A stretch of 64,000 nt of DNA from Halorientalis litorea (GTDB taxonomy: Archaea; Halobacteriota; Halobacteria; Halobacteriales; Haloarculaceae), in the NCBI RefSeq assembly GCF_023028225.1, contig NZ_CP095482.1, positions 186,001 to 250,000 on the forward strand. The letters are read 5' to 3'. Below, piece by piece: positions 26,571-34,762 of this stretch (the stretch's first letter is position 1; the number at the start of each line of letters is the position of its first letter). Under the pieces are notes generated by a model that saw only the letters and a program-made list of their open reading frames with translations, was not told where the DNA came from and made no database searches. Made by a program: the position numbers and the translations under genes.

Positions 26571-26650
26571 ACGCGCTCCCCTACCGGTCGGGTCGGCCCG
26601 ACCGCACGCGGCGGGAACCACCGAGGGACCGGGGCGGTCACACCGTGGCG

Positions 26651-27031
26651 TCAGGCGGTCCGGGCACGCTCGCCGCTGTCGTCCGACGTCTGGAACGCGT
26701 AGAGGAGGATGAGTACGTCCACGGGAGCCATGAACAGCCCGTAGAACAGGAGGTAGTTGTCCATCGGGGCCAGAAAGAGGTACGGAAGCCCCAAGAGACG
26801 CCCCGAGAACAGGACGGCCGTCACCGTCGCCAGCGACAGCGACTCGTCGAGGGCGTACAACAGGAGGACGGCCGCCATCGGGACCATCCAGAAGGCGGGG
26901 AAGATGACGGCACTCGCCTGCGTCGCCAAGTACCACACCTCGGCGGCGATGAGGCCGAGTACCGGCACGAGCAGTTTGACGTCGACGCCGGGTGGCACGC
27001 GCGGAACACGAACGGAGGCGTTCTGGAACAT
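26651..27031 (-). CDS. small membrane protein, function unknown
   Basis: A 126-residue protein with four hydrophobic segments: VKLLVPVLGLIAAEVWYLAT, FWMVPMAAVLLLYALDESLS, SGRLLGLPYLFLAPMDNYLL and GLFMAPVDVLILLYAF. The short charged C-terminus ends TSDDSGERARTA. No family is recognised. It is convergent with the SDR gene and divergent from RNase J across a 382-base region. Confidence 0.65.
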   Translation of the reverse strand: MFQNASVRVPRVPPGVDVKLLVPVLGLIAAEVWYLATQASAVIFPAFWMVPMAAVLLLYALDESLSLATVTAVLFSGRLLGLPYLFLAPMDNYLLFYGLFMAPVDVLILLYAFQTSDDSGERARTA

Positions 27032-27413
27032 TACCGGAAGATACGCGCCGAAAGTCCCTAAGAAGAGTGCAAATAAACCACGGTTTCTTTAATAGGGGCG
27101 AGAGCGGCGACGGCGGAGCGGCGGGCGAACCCCACAGTTTTTATGAGCAGCCGTCGAAGGACGACGTAACCGAGCGTACGGTCGCCCGGACGCGGACGCG
27201 GCGGCCGGCACCACATCGAGCGGTTCGATGTGTCCGGACCGGAACAGGCACCCTCCCGTCACCGTGCGACAGGGCCGTTGGCCCGGCGTCGCATTCCGGA
27301 CGTGTCCCGGTGACGCGTGGGCGTCGGTAGTCTTCGGACCATCTCGAACGGCGCGTGTTTTGCCGGTCGTCGCGGGCATCCGTGTTCTCGGCGGTCGACT
27401 CGGCGACACAACT
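27032..27413. promoter_or_regulatory. 382-base intergenic region: RNase J promoter and structured leader
   Basis: No open frame here looks coding. A strong box GTTTTTATG at about 27137-27145 should start transcription near 27165, leaving a leader of about 245 bases before rnj, unusually long for a haloarchaeon. An A/T-rich stretch at 27083-27094 (TTCTTTAATAGG) may serve the same direction. The leader contains the hairpin at 27212-27232. Confidence 0.5.
27212..27232 (+). other. leader hairpin CACATCGA-GCGGT-TCGATGTG upstream of RNase J
   Basis: Perfect eight-base arms and a five-base loop, flanked by CCGG on both sides (GGCCGG before, TCCGGACC after), which could extend the stem with a small bulge. 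It lies in the probable 5' leader of rnj, about 180 bases before the start codon. Autoregulation of an RNase through its own leader is a reasonable inference, not shown. Confidence 0.55.
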
Positions 27414-28760
27414 ATGGAAATCGAAATCGCGACAATCGGCGGCTACCAGGAAGTCGGCCGCCAGATGACAGCAGTGCGGGCCGGGGACGACGTGGTTATC
27501 TTCGACATGGGGCTGAACCTGTCGAAGGTTCTCATCCACGACAACGTCGAAACCGAGCGGATGCACAGCCTCGACCTGATAGACATGGGAGCAATCCCGG
27601 ACGACCGGGTCATGAGCGACCTCGAAGGCGACGTGAAGGCCATCGTGCCGACGCACGGCCACCTCGACCACATCGGTGCCATCTCGAAGTTGGCCCACCG
27701 CTACGACGCACCCATCGTGGCGACGCCGTTCACCATCGAACTGGTCAAACAGCAGATTCAGAGCGAGGAGAAGTTCGGCGTCGAGAACGACCTCGTGAAG
27801 ATGGAGGCCGGCGAGACGATGCAAATCGGCGAACGCAACGAACTCGAGTTCGTCAACGTCACCCACTCCATCATCGACGCCATCAACCCCGTCGTCCACA
27901 CACCCGAGGGGTCCATCGTCTACGGACTGGACAAGCGGATGGACCACACCCCGGTCATCGGTGACCCCATCGACATGAAGCGGTTCCGGGAGATAGCGCG
28001 CGAGGACGGCGGCGTCCTCTGTTACATCGAGGACTGTACCAACGCCGGTCGCAAGGGCCGCACGCCCAGCGAGGCCGTCGCCCGTCGCCACCTCAAAGAC
28101 GTGATGACCAGCGTCGAGGACTACGACGGCGGTATCGTCGCCACGACGTTCTCCTCACACATCGCCCGCGTGAAGTCACTCGTCGAGTTCGCCGAGGACA
28201 TCGGCCGCCAGCCGGTATTGCTGGGACGGTCGATGGAGAAGTACTCGGGCACGGCAGAGCGACTCGACTTCGTGGACTTCCCCGACGACCTCGGGATGTA
28301 CGGTCACCGCAAGTCCGTCGACCGGACGTTCAAGCGAGTCATGAACGAGGGCAAGGAGAACTTCCTGCCCATCGTGACGGGCCACCAGGGCGAGCCACGC
28401 GCGATGCTCACCCGGATGGGCCGGGGCGAGACGCCGTACGAACTGGAAGACGGCGACAAGGTGCTGTTCTCGGCGCGGGTCATCCCCGAGCCGACCAACG
28501 AGGGTCAGCGCTACCAGAGCGAGCAACTGCTCGGCATGCAGGGCGCGCGCATCTACGACGACATCCACGTCTCGGGCCACCTCCGCGAGGAAGGCCACTA
28601 CGAGATGCTCGATGCCCTCCAGCCCCAGCACGTCATCCCCGCTCACCAAGACATGGAGGGCTTCGCACCGTACGTGGACCTCGCGAGCAACATGGGGTAC
28701 ACGCTCGGCCGTGACCTGCACGTGACGCGGAACGGCAACATGATTCAGCTCGTGGAATGA
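27414..28760 (+). CDS. rnj: ribonuclease J (archaeal RNase J, beta-CASP metallo-beta-lactamase)
   Basis: A 448-residue protein starting [20 protein letters not shown]. Metal-binding HGHLDH is at about 81-86; [19 protein letters not shown] and [13 protein letters not shown] follow, with the beta-CASP parts [28 protein letters not shown] and [14 protein letters not shown], and [12 protein letters not shown] near the end. Archaeal RNase J is a 5'-3' exoribonuclease. The ATG at 27414 marks the conserved start; the 62 in-frame residues before it are leader. It overlaps idsA by four bases, an association conserved in archaea. Confidence 0.95.
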   Translation: MEIEIATIGGYQEVGRQMTAVRAGDDVVIFDMGLNLSKVLIHDNVETERMHSLDLIDMGAIPDDRVMSDLEGDVKAIVPTHGHLDHIGAISKLAHRYDAPIVATPFTIELVKQQIQSEEKFGVENDLVKMEAGETMQIGERNELEFVNVTHSIIDAINPVVHTPEGSIVYGLDKRMDHTPVIGDPIDMKRFREIAREDGGVLCYIEDCTNAGRKGRTPSEAVARRHLKDVMTSVEDYDGGIVATTFSSHIARVKSLVEFAEDIGRQPVLLGRSMEKYSGTAERLDFVDFPDDLGMYGHRKSVDRTFKRVMNEGKENFLPIVTGHQGEPRAMLTRMGRGETPYELEDGDKVLFSARVIPEPTNEGQRYQSEQLLGMQGARIYDDIHVSGHLREEGHYEMLDALQPQHVIPAHQDMEGFAPYVDLASNMGYTLGRDLHVTRNGNMIQLVE

Positions 28761-29800
28761 GCGACAACGGGGCCACGCAGGCGGCGGTCGAAGCGGGACT
28801 CACCGAGCGCCGCGAGTACGTCAACGAGGCCATCAGCGAGGAGTTGCCGATTATCCGCCCGGAGCGGTTGTACGAGGCGTCGCGGTACCTGCTGGACGCG
28901 GGCGGGAAGCGACTCCGGCCGACTGTCCTTCTCCTCGCGGCAGAGGCTATCGCGGACGTGGACCCGGCCGACGCGGACTACCGGGCGTTCCCGTCACCGG
29001 CAGGTCCGGTCGACGTGATGTCCGCCGCGGTGAGCATCGAGATAATCCAGTCGTTCACGCTCATCCACGACGACATCATGGACGACGACGACATGCGCCG
29101 TGGTGTCCCCGCAGTCCACGAGGAGTACGACCTCGAAACGGCGATACTCGCTGGCGACACGCTCTACTCGAAGGCGTTCGAATCGATGCTCGAAACCGGC
29201 GCGCCGGCCGACCGGTCGGTGCGCGCGCTCTCGGAACTGGCCACCACCTGCACGAAAATCTGTGAGGGGCAAGCCATCGACATCGACTTCGAGTCTCGCG
29301 ACGCCGTCGACCCGGACGAGTACCTCGACATGGTCGAGTTGAAGACTGCCGTGCTGTACGCGGCCGCCGCGGCCGTCCCCGCGATGTTGCTCGGTGCCGA
29401 CGACGCCGTCGACGCCCTGTACGGCTACGGGTTGGACGTGGGTCGTGCCTTCCAGATTCAGGACGACCTGCTCGATTTGACCACGCCGAGCGAGACGCTC
29501 GGGAAACAGCGCGGGAGCGACCTCGTGGAGGGCAAGAAGACGCTCGTGACGCTCCACGCCCGCGAGAACGGCGTCGACGTGGACAACCTCGTGACGGCCG
29601 ACAGCGTCGGTGTAGTCGAGGAAGGAGAAATCGAGGCAGCCGTCGACCGCCTCCGCGAGGCGGGTAGCATCGAGTACGCCCGCGAGACGGCCCACGACCT
29701 CATCAGAAACGGGAAGCGGAACCTCGACGTACTCCCGGACAACGAGTCCCGGGACCTCCTCCGCGGTATCGCGGACTACCTCGTCGAGCGCGAGTACTGA
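28757..29800 (+). CDS. idsA: polyprenyl (geranylgeranyl) diphosphate synthase
   Basis: A 347-residue trans-isoprenyl diphosphate synthase. The first aspartate-rich motif [12 protein letters not shown] is at about 105-116 and the second, DDLLD, at about 236-240, with [16 protein letters not shown] near residue 50. It condenses isopentenyl diphosphate with allylic diphosphates to make the C15-C20 precursors of archaeal ether lipids and carotenoids. Chain length is not certain from sequence. It starts inside the rnj stop and belongs to the isoprenoid cluster with mvk and ipk. Confidence 0.94.
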   Translation: MSDNGATQAAVEAGLTERREYVNEAISEELPIIRPERLYEASRYLLDAGGKRLRPTVLLLAAEAIADVDPADADYRAFPSPAGPVDVMSAAVSIEIIQSFTLIHDDIMDDDDMRRGVPAVHEEYDLETAILAGDTLYSKAFESMLETGAPADRSVRALSELATTCTKICEGQAIDIDFESRDAVDPDEYLDMVELKTAVLYAAAAAVPAMLLGADDAVDALYGYGLDVGRAFQIQDDLLDLTTPSETLGKQRGSDLVEGKKTLVTLHARENGVDVDNLVTADSVGVVEEGEIEAAVDRLREAGSIEYARETAHDLIRNGKRNLDVLPDNESRDLLRGIADYLVEREY

Positions 29801-29817
29801 CCGCGAGACGGGCCAGT

Positions 29818-29856
29818 GTGGCCCCACTCGGGAACGGCGAAGTTTTGAGGGGCCAC
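29818..29856. repeat. inverted repeat flanking the gltX promoter
   Basis: GTGGCCCC at 29818-29825 and GGGGCCAC at 29849-29856 form perfect eight-base arms around a 23-base centre that includes the box AGTTTTGAG. The element could be a terminator for idsA, an operator for gltX, or both. Confidence 0.45.
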
Positions 29857-29872
29857 GCAGTAGTCCGGGGTA

Positions 29873-31585
29873 ATGGACGACGACCTCGAAGCGCGGGTCA
29901 GGGACGCCGCCGAGGCGAGTGCCCTGTTCAACGCGCTCAAACACGGAAGCGACGCACAGGTCGGAGCGATTATGGGGCCGCTGATGGGCGAGAACCCCGA
30001 CTTTCGCGAGTACGGCGACGAGATTCCGGGCGTCGTCGCGCCGGTCATCGACGACGTGAACGCCATGAGCGAGGCCGAACAGCGCGAGCGACTGGCCGAA
30101 CTCGACCCGGAGGCCCTCGACGAACTCGACGCCGAGGACGAGGGCGAGGACCACCCACTCCCGGACCTCCCGAACACAGACGAGTACGACGAGGTGCGGA
30201 TGCGTGCCGCGCCGAACCCCAACGGCCCGTGGCATCTGGGCCACGCGCGGATGCCCTCGGTCATCGGGACGTACAAGAACCGCTACGACGGGTCGTTCCT
30301 CGTGCGGTTCGACGACACGGACCCCGAGACGAAGCGGCCGGATTTGGACGCCTACGACGCCATCCTCGACGCCATCGACTACCTCGGGTTCGAACCCGAC
30401 GAGGTCATCCGGGCCAGCGACCGTCTCGAAACTTACTACGACCACGCCCGGAGGCTCGTCGAGAAGGGCGGGGCCTACACCTGCTCGTGTCCACAGGGGG
30501 AGTTCTCCGACCTGAAGAACAACGGGGAGGCCTGTCCACACCGAGCGAAAGACGCCGAGACGACCCGGGAGGAGTTCGACGCGATGGTCGCCGGCGAGTA
30601 CAGTTCCGGGGAGATGGTCCTGCGCGTGCGGACCGACATCGAACACAAGAACCCCGCGCTCCGGGACTGGGTGGCTTTCCGCATCATCGACACGCCTCAC
30701 CCCCGCGAGGAAGCGGCCAAGTACCGGTGTTGGCCGATGCTCGACTTCCAGAGCGGCGTCGACGACCACCTGACGGGCGTCACGCACATCATCCGGGGCA
30801 TCGACCTGCAGGACTCGGCCAAGCGTCAGCGGTTCGTCTACGACTACTTCGACTGGGAGTACCCCGAAGTCGTCCACTGGGGCCACGTCCAAGTGGACGC
30901 CTACGACGTGTCGCTCTCTACCTCGACCATCAAGGAGCGAATCGACGCCGGGGAACTGGACGGCTGGGACGACCCGCGCGCGCCGACGCTCGCGAGTCTG
31001 AAGCAGCGGGGCATCCGAGGGCAGGCCATCGTGGACGCGATGGTCGAACTCGGCACGTCCACCTCGAACGTCGACCTCGCGATGTCCGCGGTGTACGCGA
31101 ACAACCGCGACCTGATAGACGACGGGGCGGACCGGCGGTTCTTCGTCCGCGACGGCGTTGAGGTCGCACTCGCCGACGGCCCGGACGCCGCCCACCCGCC
31201 GCGCCACCCGGACCACGAGGGCCGGGGAACGCGGGACATCCAAGTCGGTGACGCCGTACGACTCGAATCCGAGGACGTGCCTGCCGAGGGCGAGCGCGTA
31301 TGGCTGAAAGGGTACGGCCCGGTCCGCCGAGATGGGGACGGGTTCGAGTACACGGACGACGACATCGAGGTGGTACGCGACGGCGACGTACCCGTCGTCC
31401 ACTGGGTTCCTGCCGAGAGCCGTCCACTCAGACTGCGGACGATGGACGGGGACGTGACGGGACACGCCGAACCGGGTATCGAGGGCGACGAGGCCGACGC
31501 CGTGGTGCAGTTCGAGCGCGTCGGGTTCGCCAGAGTCGACAGCCACGACGGGGAGGAAACCGTGGCCTACTACGCGCATCCCTGA
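29873..31585 (+). CDS. gltX: glutamyl-tRNA synthetase, archaeal type
   Basis: A 570-residue class I synthetase. After an archaeal N-terminal domain of about 100 residues come RAAPNPNGPWHLGHARMPSV (HIGH equivalent HLGH), RFDDTDPETKRP, and the KMSKS region reduced to LSTSTIKERI, as usual in archaeal GluRS. The C-terminal half is the beta-barrel anticodon-binding domain of the archaeal/eukaryotic type. It charges tRNA-Glu and, in archaea, only that one, since tRNA-Gln uses GatDE. It follows the isoprenoid genes, a conserved order. Confidence 0.95.
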   Translation: MDDDLEARVRDAAEASALFNALKHGSDAQVGAIMGPLMGENPDFREYGDEIPGVVAPVIDDVNAMSEAEQRERLAELDPEALDELDAEDEGEDHPLPDLPNTDEYDEVRMRAAPNPNGPWHLGHARMPSVIGTYKNRYDGSFLVRFDDTDPETKRPDLDAYDAILDAIDYLGFEPDEVIRASDRLETYYDHARRLVEKGGAYTCSCPQGEFSDLKNNGEACPHRAKDAETTREEFDAMVAGEYSSGEMVLRVRTDIEHKNPALRDWVAFRIIDTPHPREEAAKYRCWPMLDFQSGVDDHLTGVTHIIRGIDLQDSAKRQRFVYDYFDWEYPEVVHWGHVQVDAYDVSLSTSTIKERIDAGELDGWDDPRAPTLASLKQRGIRGQAIVDAMVELGTSTSNVDLAMSAVYANNRDLIDDGADRRFFVRDGVEVALADGPDAAHPPRHPDHEGRGTRDIQVGDAVRLESEDVPAEGERVWLKGYGPVRRDGDGFEYTDDDIEVVRDGDVPVVHWVPAESRPLRLRTMDGDVTGHAEPGIEGDEADAVVQFERVGFARVDSHDGEETVAYYAHP

Positions 31586-31960
<375 letters not shown>

Positions 31961-32102
31961 GTCGACGGTCGGTCGCCACGGCTTCTGACAGTTCGTCGCC
32001 CCCGGTAGCCGATGCTTTGGCTCTGTTTCCACCTGTCGAGGCACAATACCAAAATAGGATGAACAACGTGGTAGAGATGTTCACCCAAATGGTGTGATAC
32101 CT

Positions 32103-32957
32103 ATGCACACAGTAGTTCTCACGAAAGGCGTCCCCGACTTCCGGGAGGGGCAGGTATCGTTCGACGAAGACGGCCACTTGGAGCGCGGGAAGACGCCGAC
32201 GGTGATGAACCCCAACGACAAGCACGCGTTGGAGGCCGCCCTCCAGACAAAAGTCAGGCACGGCGGAACGGTCAGCCTGATGAGCATGGGACCGCCGGGG
32301 TACAAGGAAGTCCTCCGGGAGGGGATGGCCGACGTGTACGCCGACGACCTGTATCTCCTCTCTGACCGGGAGATGGGGGCGGCGGACACGTGGGCCACGT
32401 CGATTACGCTCTCGACGGGCATCGAGCAGTTGGAGGAGCCACCGGACGTGGTGTTCGCGGGCTTCAAGACGGCAGACGGGGAGACGGGCCACACCGGCCC
32501 GCAGACCTGCTGGTGTATGGACTGGCCCGTCGTCACCCACGTCGTCGCCCTAGACATCGACGAGGCAGCGGAGACACTCCGCGCGAAACGCCTCGTGGAG
32601 GGCGACGTGGCAGAGATAGAGACCGTCGAGGCACCGCTGCCCTGCTTCGTCGTGGCCGACCCCGAGTTCGAACCGACCTACCGGAAGGCCGAGCATCGCC
32701 TCCGGCACAAGGACCTCCGAGCCGAGACACAGGACCGGGCCGAGGAGTTCGAGGAGCATCTGACGACGTTCAATCAAGAGGAGTTGAACCTCGACCCGGA
32801 CTACATCGGCCTCGACGGGTCGCCGACCATCGTGGCCGGCGTCGACCCGATTCCGAAGGCTCCCTCCGAACGGGAGGCGACGATGGTCGACGCGACGGAC
32901 GAGGCGGCGATGGAATCGGTGTTCGAGGAACTGACGCCGTACGCCGGAGGTGACTGA
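32103..32957 (+). CDS. fixA: electron transfer flavoprotein beta subunit (FixA/EtfB)
   Basis: A 284-residue ETF-beta. It begins MHTVVLTKGVPDFREGQVSF and contains the nucleotide-binding KTADGETGHTGPQ and the recognition loop near LRAKRLVEGDVAEIE. With FixB it forms the ETF heterodimer that takes electrons from acyl-CoA dehydrogenases. I chose ATG 32103; an in-frame GTG three codons before is less likely. It is the first of three tightly packed genes (two-base gap to fixB), with promoter box CCAAAATAGG at 32049-32058. Confidence 0.92.
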   Translation: MHTVVLTKGVPDFREGQVSFDEDGHLERGKTPTVMNPNDKHALEAALQTKVRHGGTVSLMSMGPPGYKEVLREGMADVYADDLYLLSDREMGAADTWATSITLSTGIEQLEEPPDVVFAGFKTADGETGHTGPQTCWCMDWPVVTHVVALDIDEAAETLRAKRLVEGDVAEIETVEAPLPCFVVADPEFEPTYRKAEHRLRHKDLRAETQDRAEEFEEHLTTFNQEELNLDPDYIGLDGSPTIVAGVDPIPKAPSEREATMVDATDEAAMESVFEELTPYAGGD

Positions 32958-32959
32958 GC

Positions 32960-34762
32960 ATGGATATCGACCCGACAGAGTACGACATCGCCGAACTGGG
33001 GCCGAAAATCAAAGACGTCGACGACCCCGAGGAGTTGGCCGAGATGCTGGACGCCGAGGAGGCGGGAGAGGACCGCGCACCGGTCAAGACGCTCATCGAG
33101 GACCGCATCGAGAAGGTCTCCGAGGAGGACGGAGCGGCGGACCCGAGCGAGGTCGACCTCACCGAGATGACCGTCGCCGACGTGGCGAACCTCGTGCGCG
33201 ACGTCGAGGCCATCGAGACACTGGAGGACCTGCTCGAACGCGAGAGAGACGGGAAAGACCGCAAGACTGCGAAGGGTCAAATCGAGGACCGCATCGAGAG
33301 TCTCCGAGAGACCGAGGAAGGTGAGGGCGAGGAGGTAGTCGTCGAGGACCCCGAGGCGAAGCACCCGGACCTCGACCACCCGACCGCCGACAAGCAGTAC
33401 GTGAAGGCACTGGACGGCGGCGACTACCGTGACATGTGGGTCTACTGTGAGACACAGCAAGGGTCGCTCATCGACGTGTCCAAGGAGATGCTGGGGAAGG
33501 CCCGCGAGTTGATGGATGGGTACAACGACGAGTACGGCGTCCCCGCGAGCGAAGCGAGTGGGGGCTCGGAAGACGAGTCTTCCGGCGAGGACGAGAGCGT
33601 CGTGGCAGTCCTCATCGGCGACGAGGTGGCCGACCACGCCGAGACGTGCATCGCCTACGGGGCCGACTACGTGGTGTATCTGGAGGACGACCGACTCTCG
33701 CGGTTCCGCCACAAGCCCTACACGGAGATATTCTGCGACATGGCACGCGGCGCGGGCCACGAGTACGGGCGCGAGGACAGACCGGCGGAGGAGTGGCGGG
33801 ACTACGACGAACCGCGCTACACCGTCTTCCCGGCGACGAACAACGGACGCGACCTCTCGGCGATGGTACAGGCCGAACTGGACTCGGGGCTGGCCTCGGA
33901 CTGTTCGGACCTGTTCATCGAGAGTTCCGAAATCTCGAACCCGGCGAAGACCGGCAAACCCGGAGAGACCGTCACCTTCCGTCGCGTGCTACACATGAAG
34001 CGGCCCGACTTCTCCGGGTTCGAGTACTCGACCATCCTCTGTCTGGACAAACCCGGGCGGGAGTTCCACCCGCAGGGTGCGTCCGTGATTCCCGGCAGTT
34101 TCGACGTGCCGGATCCGGACGACCAGCGGGAGGGCGAGGTAATCGAACACGAGATGCCACTCGACGACGACTGGTTCCGCGTCGCGGTCACCGACCACGA
34201 CCAACTGGAGGGCGGCGTCGACCTCTCGGGTAACGAGGTAATCGTCGCACTCGGCCGCGGCATCGGGGACGACCCGACCACCGGTATCGAACTCGGACTC
34301 GACCTCGTCGACCAGTTCGAAGAGGCCGACCTCGGCCTCTCGCGTGGCGTCATCACGGCCTCCTACCAGTTCGACGGCCACGTCGAGCAGTACGTGGCCG
34401 AGGAGCGGCAGATCGGCGAGTCCGGGCAAGTCGTGGAACCGGACGTGTACATCGCGGCGGGCATCTCCGGCGCGGTCCAGCACAAGGTCGGGATGGACGA
34501 GTCGGACACCATCGTCGCCATCAACACCGACACCGATGCGGACATTCGGGAGTTCTCGGACTACTTCGTAGAGGGCGACCTCTTCGAGGTACTCCCGGAG
34601 TTGACCGAGTCGCTGGAGGCGGGCGAACTGGACCTGAAGGCGATGGCGGACGGGGGGAGCGTGGAACGGAGGTCCGCGGACAGGCCGAGCGGGCAACGCC
34701 CGCGAGAAGACGAGGCGAGCGGAGGGCGTTCGCGGTCGGACAGAGGTGACACCAATGAGTGA
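32960..34762 (+). CDS. fixB: electron transfer flavoprotein alpha subunit (FixB/EtfA) with N-terminal extension
   Basis: A 600-residue protein, nearly twice a normal ETF-alpha. Residues about 145-580 are the conserved subunit, with the FAD-binding end SRGVITASYQFDGHVEQYVA and SGAVQHKVGMDESDTIVAIN. Before it lie two copies of a helical, acidic module (about 9-53 and 71-115) sharing the ending IEDRIE[KS]. Between the domains, at about 194-201, the linker includes PASEASGGSEDE, encoded by a hairpin repeat (33541-33563). The C-terminal 35 residues are an arginine/serine-rich low-complexity tail encoded by palindromic DNA. It overlaps fixC by eight bases. Confidence 0.9.
   Translation: MDIDPTEYDIAELGPKIKDVDDPEELAEMLDAEEAGEDRAPVKTLIEDRIEKVSEEDGAADPSEVDLTEMTVADVANLVRDVEAIETLEDLLERERDGKDRKTAKGQIEDRIESLRETEEGEGEEVVVEDPEAKHPDLDHPTADKQYVKALDGGDYRDMWVYCETQQGSLIDVSKEMLGKARELMDGYNDEYGVPASEASGGSEDESSGEDESVVAVLIGDEVADHAETCIAYGADYVVYLEDDRLSRFRHKPYTEIFCDMARGAGHEYGREDRPAEEWRDYDEPRYTVFPATNNGRDLSAMVQAELDSGLASDCSDLFIESSEISNPAKTGKPGETVTFRRVLHMKRPDFSGFEYSTILCLDKPGREFHPQGASVIPGSFDVPDPDDQREGEVIEHEMPLDDDWFRVAVTDHDQLEGGVDLSGNEVIVALGRGIGDDPTTGIELGLDLVDQFEEADLGLSRGVITASYQFDGHVEQYVAEERQIGESGQVVEPDVYIAAGISGAVQHKVGMDESDTIVAINTDTDADIREFSDYFVEGDLFEVLPELTESLEAGELDLKAMADGGSVERRSADRPSGQRPREDEASGGRSRSDRGDTNE
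33541..33563 (+). repeat. hairpin repeat with GAGCGAAGCGA loop, inside the fixB coding region
   Basis: Arms CCCCGC and GTGGGG (one G-T pair) enclose the 11-base loop GAGCGAAGCGA, the same loop as in the hairpin at 58028-58048 beside tRNA-Leu. It falls in the linker of FixB and adds about eight residues in frame. Confidence 0.55.
34672..34703 (+). repeat. palindromic low-complexity sequence encoding the FixB tail
   Basis: GTCCGCGGAC (34672-34681) is a perfect 10-base palindrome and GCGGGC-AAC-GCCCGC (34689-34703) a hairpin with six-base arms. Both lie in the last 100 bases of fixB, just before the start of fixC, where they may affect translational coupling. Confidence 0.5.
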
